Source: an uncultured SAR116 cluster alpha proteobacterium (GTDB taxonomy: Bacteria; Pseudomonadota; Alphaproteobacteria; Puniceispirillales; Puniceispirillaceae). Taken from it: a DNA stretch of 37,272 bases. A program made the position numbers and the translations under genes. Location of the stretch: the NCBI GenBank assembly GCA_902578815.1, contig CACHEI010000023.1:1-37272 (forward strand), written 5' to 3'. The notes beneath the pieces are model-generated. The model was not told the origin of the DNA, did not search any database, and saw nothing but the letters and a program-made list of their open reading frames with translations. Shown here one piece after another: positions 34,025 through 37,272 of the stretch. The stretch's first letter is position 1, and each line of letters opens with the position of its first letter.

Positions 34025-34867
34025 CTATTTGAATTTGGCAATCATGTCCTTGATACCCGGGATGATGTCGATCTGCCACGCATGTTCAGGCTGGAAGTAC
34101 TGTACAAGGGGACGCTGGCTCAATCCGCCAAGTATGGTGAAATAGTACATTTCATAACCGGGAGCCACCACACAGGGGTGATAGCCAGCCTCAATGGCGA
34201 AGGTAGATCCATCGACCATATGAAACGCCTCGCCCCTGCTGCCGTCTGATGGCTACAAGAGCTGCATGCCAAAACCATGGTCGGGCTTGAACCGGAAATT
34301 ATAAACCTCGTCATGACGTGTTTCATCGGGCAAGCGGTCAGTATCATGTTTGTGCGGCGGAAACCCTGACCAGCCACCTTGCCCCACTGTAAACAGCTCG
34401 GACACAAGAAGCCGACCAACCTGATCGGCCTGTTTCTGACCAAGGATGTGCTTTATCTTGCGGTGCGTTTTGGTTTCGTCAGAGCCATACTGCACCTTGT
34501 CAATATCGCCTGCGCGGACGGCGAATGGTGTAAGCGTCTGGTTAAATTTGGCACCTGCCACAAAAATTTCCGCCGCCTCTGTCAAACAGATCATCTCTGC
34601 AGTCAAACCTGACGGCACGTAGACACCCTCGGGTTCGCCGTCCCACACATCATCCCCCCGCAGCCCCAGCTTTTCAACCGTGACGTCGGCCACAACAACA
34701 TCAATCTGGCCGGTTGCGGGGACAATGCAGGTCTCGTAGCCCGGTGTTGCATATTGAAAACGGTCACCACGCGTCAATTTCACAATGTTGAAATAGGTCA
34801 ATGGCACATGCGCATCGTTCATATCAATGATGGCTTTGTTCTGATTATTGAAAGGCGCAATATGCAT
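34025..34867 (-). pseudogene. iolB: 5-deoxy-glucuronate isomerase with in-frame amber codon
   Basis: IolB converts 5-deoxy-glucuronate to 5-dehydro-2-deoxygluconate (DKG), the substrate of IolC. The frame from ATG 34867 (AGGAG eight bases upstream) runs with IolB-type sequence: TPGYETCIVPATGQIDV, then FVAGAKFNQTLTPF, SELFTVGQGGWSGFPPHKHD and EVYNFRFKPDHGFGMQLL. It then meets TAG at 34253-34255 (codon 205). In the same frame it continues with PSDGSRGEAFHMVDGSTFAI, AGYHPCVVAPGYEMYYFTILGG and PEHAWQIDI to a stop at 34025. Both halves are IolB, and the total of about 280 codons is the normal length. One changed base (from a Tyr codon such as TAT/TAC) would explain it. The break could be real, read through, or a sequence error. 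The lone C-terminal frame from 34219 is not a separate gene. Confidence 0.85.
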
Positions 34868-34912
34868 ATTGTGATCTCCTGCTGGTTCCTGTCCTGTGGG
34901 CCACCGCCGCAC

Positions 34913-35917
34913 TCAGAGGGCTTCATAGCCAGCCATGAAACTGGCAAGTTCATCCGTGTCAGGCATAGCAGAGGCGCAGCCAGTTTTGCTCACCACAAAG
35001 GCCGCCGCCGCCGATCCTTCCCGGATTGCTGCCTCAAGACTGAGGCCATCCTGCAGCCGCGCAAGCAATGTTCCCAAAAACGCATCGCCTGATCCAAATG
35101 GCTTGGCCATTTCAACTGGAAAAATACCAAATTGCTGAACACTTTCCCCCAGCAATAGACGGCATCCTTCCTGTCCCTGCTTGTAAAGGATAATCTGGCC
35201 CTTTACCGCCATCTCGCGGGCAAGGGTGAAGCCATCAGCACCGGAGCTTTCTGTACTCGTGGCGAGCAGAGCAAACTCCTCATTATTGCCAACAATCAGG
35301 TCACAATTTCTCGCAAAATTCAGCGTTCTATCAGCCGCTACAGCTGAAGAGGGCCACGCGCTGACACGGTAATCAACATCCAAAATCACCGGTGTACCCG
35401 CCTGCCGCGCGGCCTTGGTAATAGCCGTCAGCGCGTGATCGGATGGACTATCTGACAGCGCTGTGCCTGTCAGAACAACGGCCGCAACCCCGTCAAAATC
35501 AATCTGTGACACATGGGCTTGGGACAGCCGCATGTCGCTGGTGTTGTTTCGATAAATAACGACATCTGCGTCATCGGGCCGGCTCTCGGCAATCGCCAGT
35601 GAGCTGCGGGTCATCGGCTCAGCAGTGAAATGAAGATGATCTGTTGCTACGCCATAATCCGACAGTTTTGAGGCAACAAAACGGCCAACCGCGTCATCAC
35701 TGAGAACCGATACAAGACACGCCACTTTCCCATGGCGGGCAATCGCGACAGCGATATTCCCCGCCGAACCACCCAGATCGGCAACGAAGGACAAAGCCTC
35801 AGTGATCCTTGTGCCCGCTGGCTCGGGATAGAGATCCATGCCAGCACGACCGACAACGAGGAAGCGCCCCTGTTGAAGGCTGGCGATGATGTCAGGTGAG
35901 GACAGGTGACGATCCAT
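34913..35917 (-). CDS. iolC: 5-dehydro-2-deoxygluconokinase (PfkB family)
   Basis: This 334-residue cytoplasmic sugar kinase phosphorylates 5-dehydro-2-deoxygluconate in inositol breakdown. PfkB family features: LGGSAGNIAVAIARHGKVACLVS (core GGSAGNIAVAIARHGK) near 49-64, and the C-terminal signature KPFGSGDAFLGTLLARL with catalytic Asp in GSGDAF (the usual A is S, as often seen in IolC). VGRAGMDLYPE near 22-32 and LDVDYRVSAWPS are IolC-like. Its ATG shares a base with the stop of the dioxygenase gene (TAATG), and iolB starts about 46 bases downstream, so this is one operon. Confidence 0.9.
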   Translation of the reverse strand: MDRHLSSPDIIASLQQGRFLVVGRAGMDLYPEPAGTRITEALSFVADLGGSAGNIAVAIARHGKVACLVSVLSDDAVGRFVASKLSDYGVATDHLHFTAEPMTRSSLAIAESRPDDADVVIYRNNTSDMRLSQAHVSQIDFDGVAAVVLTGTALSDSPSDHALTAITKAARQAGTPVILDVDYRVSAWPSSAVAADRTLNFARNCDLIVGNNEEFALLATSTESSGADGFTLAREMAVKGQIILYKQGQEGCRLLLGESVQQFGIFPVEMAKPFGSGDAFLGTLLARLQDGLSLEAAIREGSAAAAFVVSKTGCASAMPDTDELASFMAGYEAL

Positions 35918-36807
35918 TAAAAGATCTTCTTGGTGGTATCATGATTGGGATCATCCAGATCGGTCGTTTCAGCACGCAAGAAGGCGTAGGTGATATCATC
36001 AACACCCTTCCAGCTGTAGGGATCATCACCGCATACCATGACAATATCACGCATATCACGGGTTGGGGAAATACGCCCATCCCAATCCCAGGGCAACATT
36101 GAATTCGCACTCATGTAATGGTTGACCAACGCCCGGCGGAACGTGCCTGCCGGCGCCCTGTTTGGCAAGCTTCGGTGATGCAGGTAGCCATTGAAGATCA
36201 CCGCTGTCCCACGTTTGACCTCAACCGGGATCCCCATGTCCGCATCATCCGGAGTGCCGGTCAGGTGATTGCCGCTGTCAAAGTCGGCAGACCCATGTGG
36301 GGCAGTGTCATAGATCACACCATCTGCATGGCTACCCGGCCTGACCCATAGGCAGCCATTTTCTATCGTGGCGTCATCAAGCGCCAGCCAAACTCCCGCC
36401 AGCGAACGGTCACGTGTCGGGATGAAATGTTCGTCCTGATGCCATGCCTGACCCGGCTTTCCAGATGGTTTGATGAACAGCATTGATTGCATACATTTGA
36501 CATTTGGGCCAATCAGATGTGACAGCACTTTCGCGATCGCCGGATGCGCAATGAATTCATCACGGATCAGCTCTGACGCCTTGTGTGGAAACTGGACGGT
36601 CAGGTACCTTGATAATACCTCTGTATCGTCAAGATTGTCAGGCAGCTTTGCAATGCCGCGCACCGCACCACGGTTGCCTCGGCCAATTTCGGCAGCCTCA
36701 ACCAACAGCCTGTCACAATCTTCCTGTGACAGCATATCAGGGATGACGACAAATCCGTTACGATCATAATCTGTCTTGGTCTTTACCCAACGATGCGCTG
36801 CACCCAT
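35917..36807 (-). CDS. Phytanoyl-CoA dioxygenase (PhyH)-family protein
   Basis: This member of the Fe(II)/2-oxoglutarate oxygenase superfamily has about 296 residues. The facial triad is visible: His and Asp in GQAWHQDEHFIPT, and the distal His in the YLHHRSLPNRAP segment, followed by the 2-oxoglutarate-binding Arg region (TFRRALVNHYM). The N-terminal YDRNGFVVIPDMLSQEDCDRLL is typical of PhyH. The ATG at 36807 follows an AGGAGGGAG and is preferred over the frame start at 36828. The gene sits between iolE and iolC in the same operon, so it probably oxidises an inositol-related or another carbohydrate-type compound; the substrate is unknown. Confidence 0.88.
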   Translation of the reverse strand: MGAAHRWVKTKTDYDRNGFVVIPDMLSQEDCDRLLVEAAEIGRGNRGAVRGIAKLPDNLDDTEVLSRYLTVQFPHKASELIRDEFIAHPAIAKVLSHLIGPNVKCMQSMLFIKPSGKPGQAWHQDEHFIPTRDRSLAGVWLALDDATIENGCLWVRPGSHADGVIYDTAPHGSADFDSGNHLTGTPDDADMGIPVEVKRGTAVIFNGYLHHRSLPNRAPAGTFRRALVNHYMSANSMLPWDWDGRISPTRDMRDIVMVCGDDPYSWKGVDDITYAFLRAETTDLDDPNHDTTKKIF

Positions 36808-36833
36808 CATCTCCCTCCTGTTTTCCACAACTG

Positions 36834-37272
36834 CTAGTCGACTATCTCAAATCCTGCCTTTGACGCCGAACCAACAAGTGCATTATATCCGAGCTTCGCA
36901 TATTCGAGAGGGTTCGCCTTGATTGGGTCCTGCTCAGCCTCGATTATCACCCATCCCTCATACCCAACGTCCGCAAGACGGCGCATGATATCATCAAAAT
37001 CGATCATTCCGTCTCCGGGGACAGTGAAAACACCATCAAGAACGCAATCGAGAAAGGAGCTTGACTGTTTGTCAATGGACGCTAGAGCGTCTTTTCTGAT
37101 GTCCTTCGTGTGAACATGATTGATGCGTGGGCCATGCTTTGTGATCACCGCCGCATTATCGCCGCCGGCAAATAGCAGATGGCCAGTATCCAGCAGCAGA
37201 TTCACTGCCTCACCTGTGTGGTTCATTAACTGGTCAAGCTCAGCCTCACATTCCACTGCGGTGCCCATATGA
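36834..37272 (-). CDS. iolE: Myo-inosose-2 dehydratase, partial (C-terminal part; continues past window end)
   Basis: IolE dehydrates scyllo-inosose (2-keto-myo-inositol) in the inositol pathway. Only the C-terminal portion is present; the reading frame runs off the right edge (the codon before ATG 37268 reads His, as in the family's HMGT). Visible IolE segments are LLLDTGHLLFAGGD, INHVHTKDIRKDAL, SFLDCVLDGVFTVPGDGMIDF and WVIIEAEQDPIKANPLEYA. These carry the metal-binding Asp/His/Glu residues of the TIM-barrel sugar isomerase fold. It is first in the visible iol operon, 26 bases before the dioxygenase ATG. Confidence 0.9.
   Translation of the reverse strand, partial: HMGTAVECEAELDQLMNHTGEAVNLLLDTGHLLFAGGDNAAVITKHGPRINHVHTKDIRKDALASIDKQSSSFLDCVLDGVFTVPGDGMIDFDDIMRRLADVGYEGWVIIEAEQDPIKANPLEYAKLGYNALVGSASKAGFEIVD

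Noticed and set aside
34025..34219. 64-codon frame as a separate small gene
   Set aside because: It is in frame with, and family-continuous to, the iolB frame; only a TAG separates them.
33992..34249. 85-codon plus-strand frame over the iolB 3' part
   Set aside because: Antisense shadow of the iolB C-terminal half.
1..37272. CRISPR array, rRNA, riboswitch or insertion sequence
   Set aside because: No regularly spaced repeats, rRNA-like stretch, recognised aptamer core or transposase gene was seen on either strand.

Overview
The window looks like chromosomal DNA of a free-living, probably marine, alphaproteobacterium. A SAR116-like or related oligotroph is my inference, not something I can prove. 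It rests on an alphaproteobacterial-style tRNA-Arg tail, an Opp/Dpp importer next to amide-hydrolysing enzymes, an L-cysteate/D-cysteine lyase-type enzyme, SlyX, AbrB-type and EamA exporters, and an inositol (iol) cluster. Genes are moderately spaced. Base composition changes along the window: intermediate in most parts, clearly AT-rich around 20.7-24.3 kb, and GC-richer in the iol operon at the right end.

Region 1 (about 0.1-8.1 kb) looks like an old, eroded integration site. A 17-base sequence matching the 3' end of a tRNA-Arg occurs at 122-138 and again at 8112-8128 (one mismatch, same orientation). The first copy is followed by a 63-codon remnant of a tyrosine integrase N-terminus. Between the copies lie a small lipoprotein, an FG-GAP/ASPIC-UnbV secreted protein paired with an unrecognised cysteine-rich secreted protein, a GNAT acetyltransferase, a DUF445 membrane protein, a DUF1989 (urea-carboxylase-associated type) protein, a periplasmic FKBP-rhodanese fusion and a PPK2 polyphosphate kinase. 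The long gaps hold related GGTCAC-type boxes.

Region 2 (8.6-20.6 kb) is a catabolic block: a family-5 binding protein, two Dpp-type permeases and a fused two-domain ATPase, followed on the same strand by an amidase. Convergent to it is a large N,N-dimethylformamidase-type protein. Then come a small cupin, a PLP-dependent L-cysteate/D-cysteine lyase family enzyme and, convergently, an acyl-CoA dehydrogenase. Together they suggest import and hydrolysis of an amide-containing organic nitrogen (and possibly sulfur) compound; the substrate is not visible.

Region 3 (20.7-29.5 kb, mostly minus strand) has the AT-rich ynjBCD ABC transporter operon, a frameshifted methyltransferase pseudogene, an AbrB-family membrane protein, slyX, a winged-helix protein, a small lipoprotein with a hypothetical neighbour, and an EamA exporter. 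Region 4 holds htpG behind a heat-shock-like promoter, and galT-galK. Region 5 (34.0-37.27 kb, minus strand) is an inositol operon in transcription order iolE (cut by the window edge), a phytanoyl-CoA-dioxygenase-like gene, iolC and iolB. iolB carries one in-frame amber codon that splits an otherwise intact gene.

The items most worth a second look are the iolB amber codon, the FKBP-rhodanese fusion, the FG-GAP/Cys-rich secreted pair, the amidase/formamidase/lyase cluster, and the tRNA-bounded island with its doubled integrase motif. I saw no CRISPR array, no rRNA and no intact tRNA.
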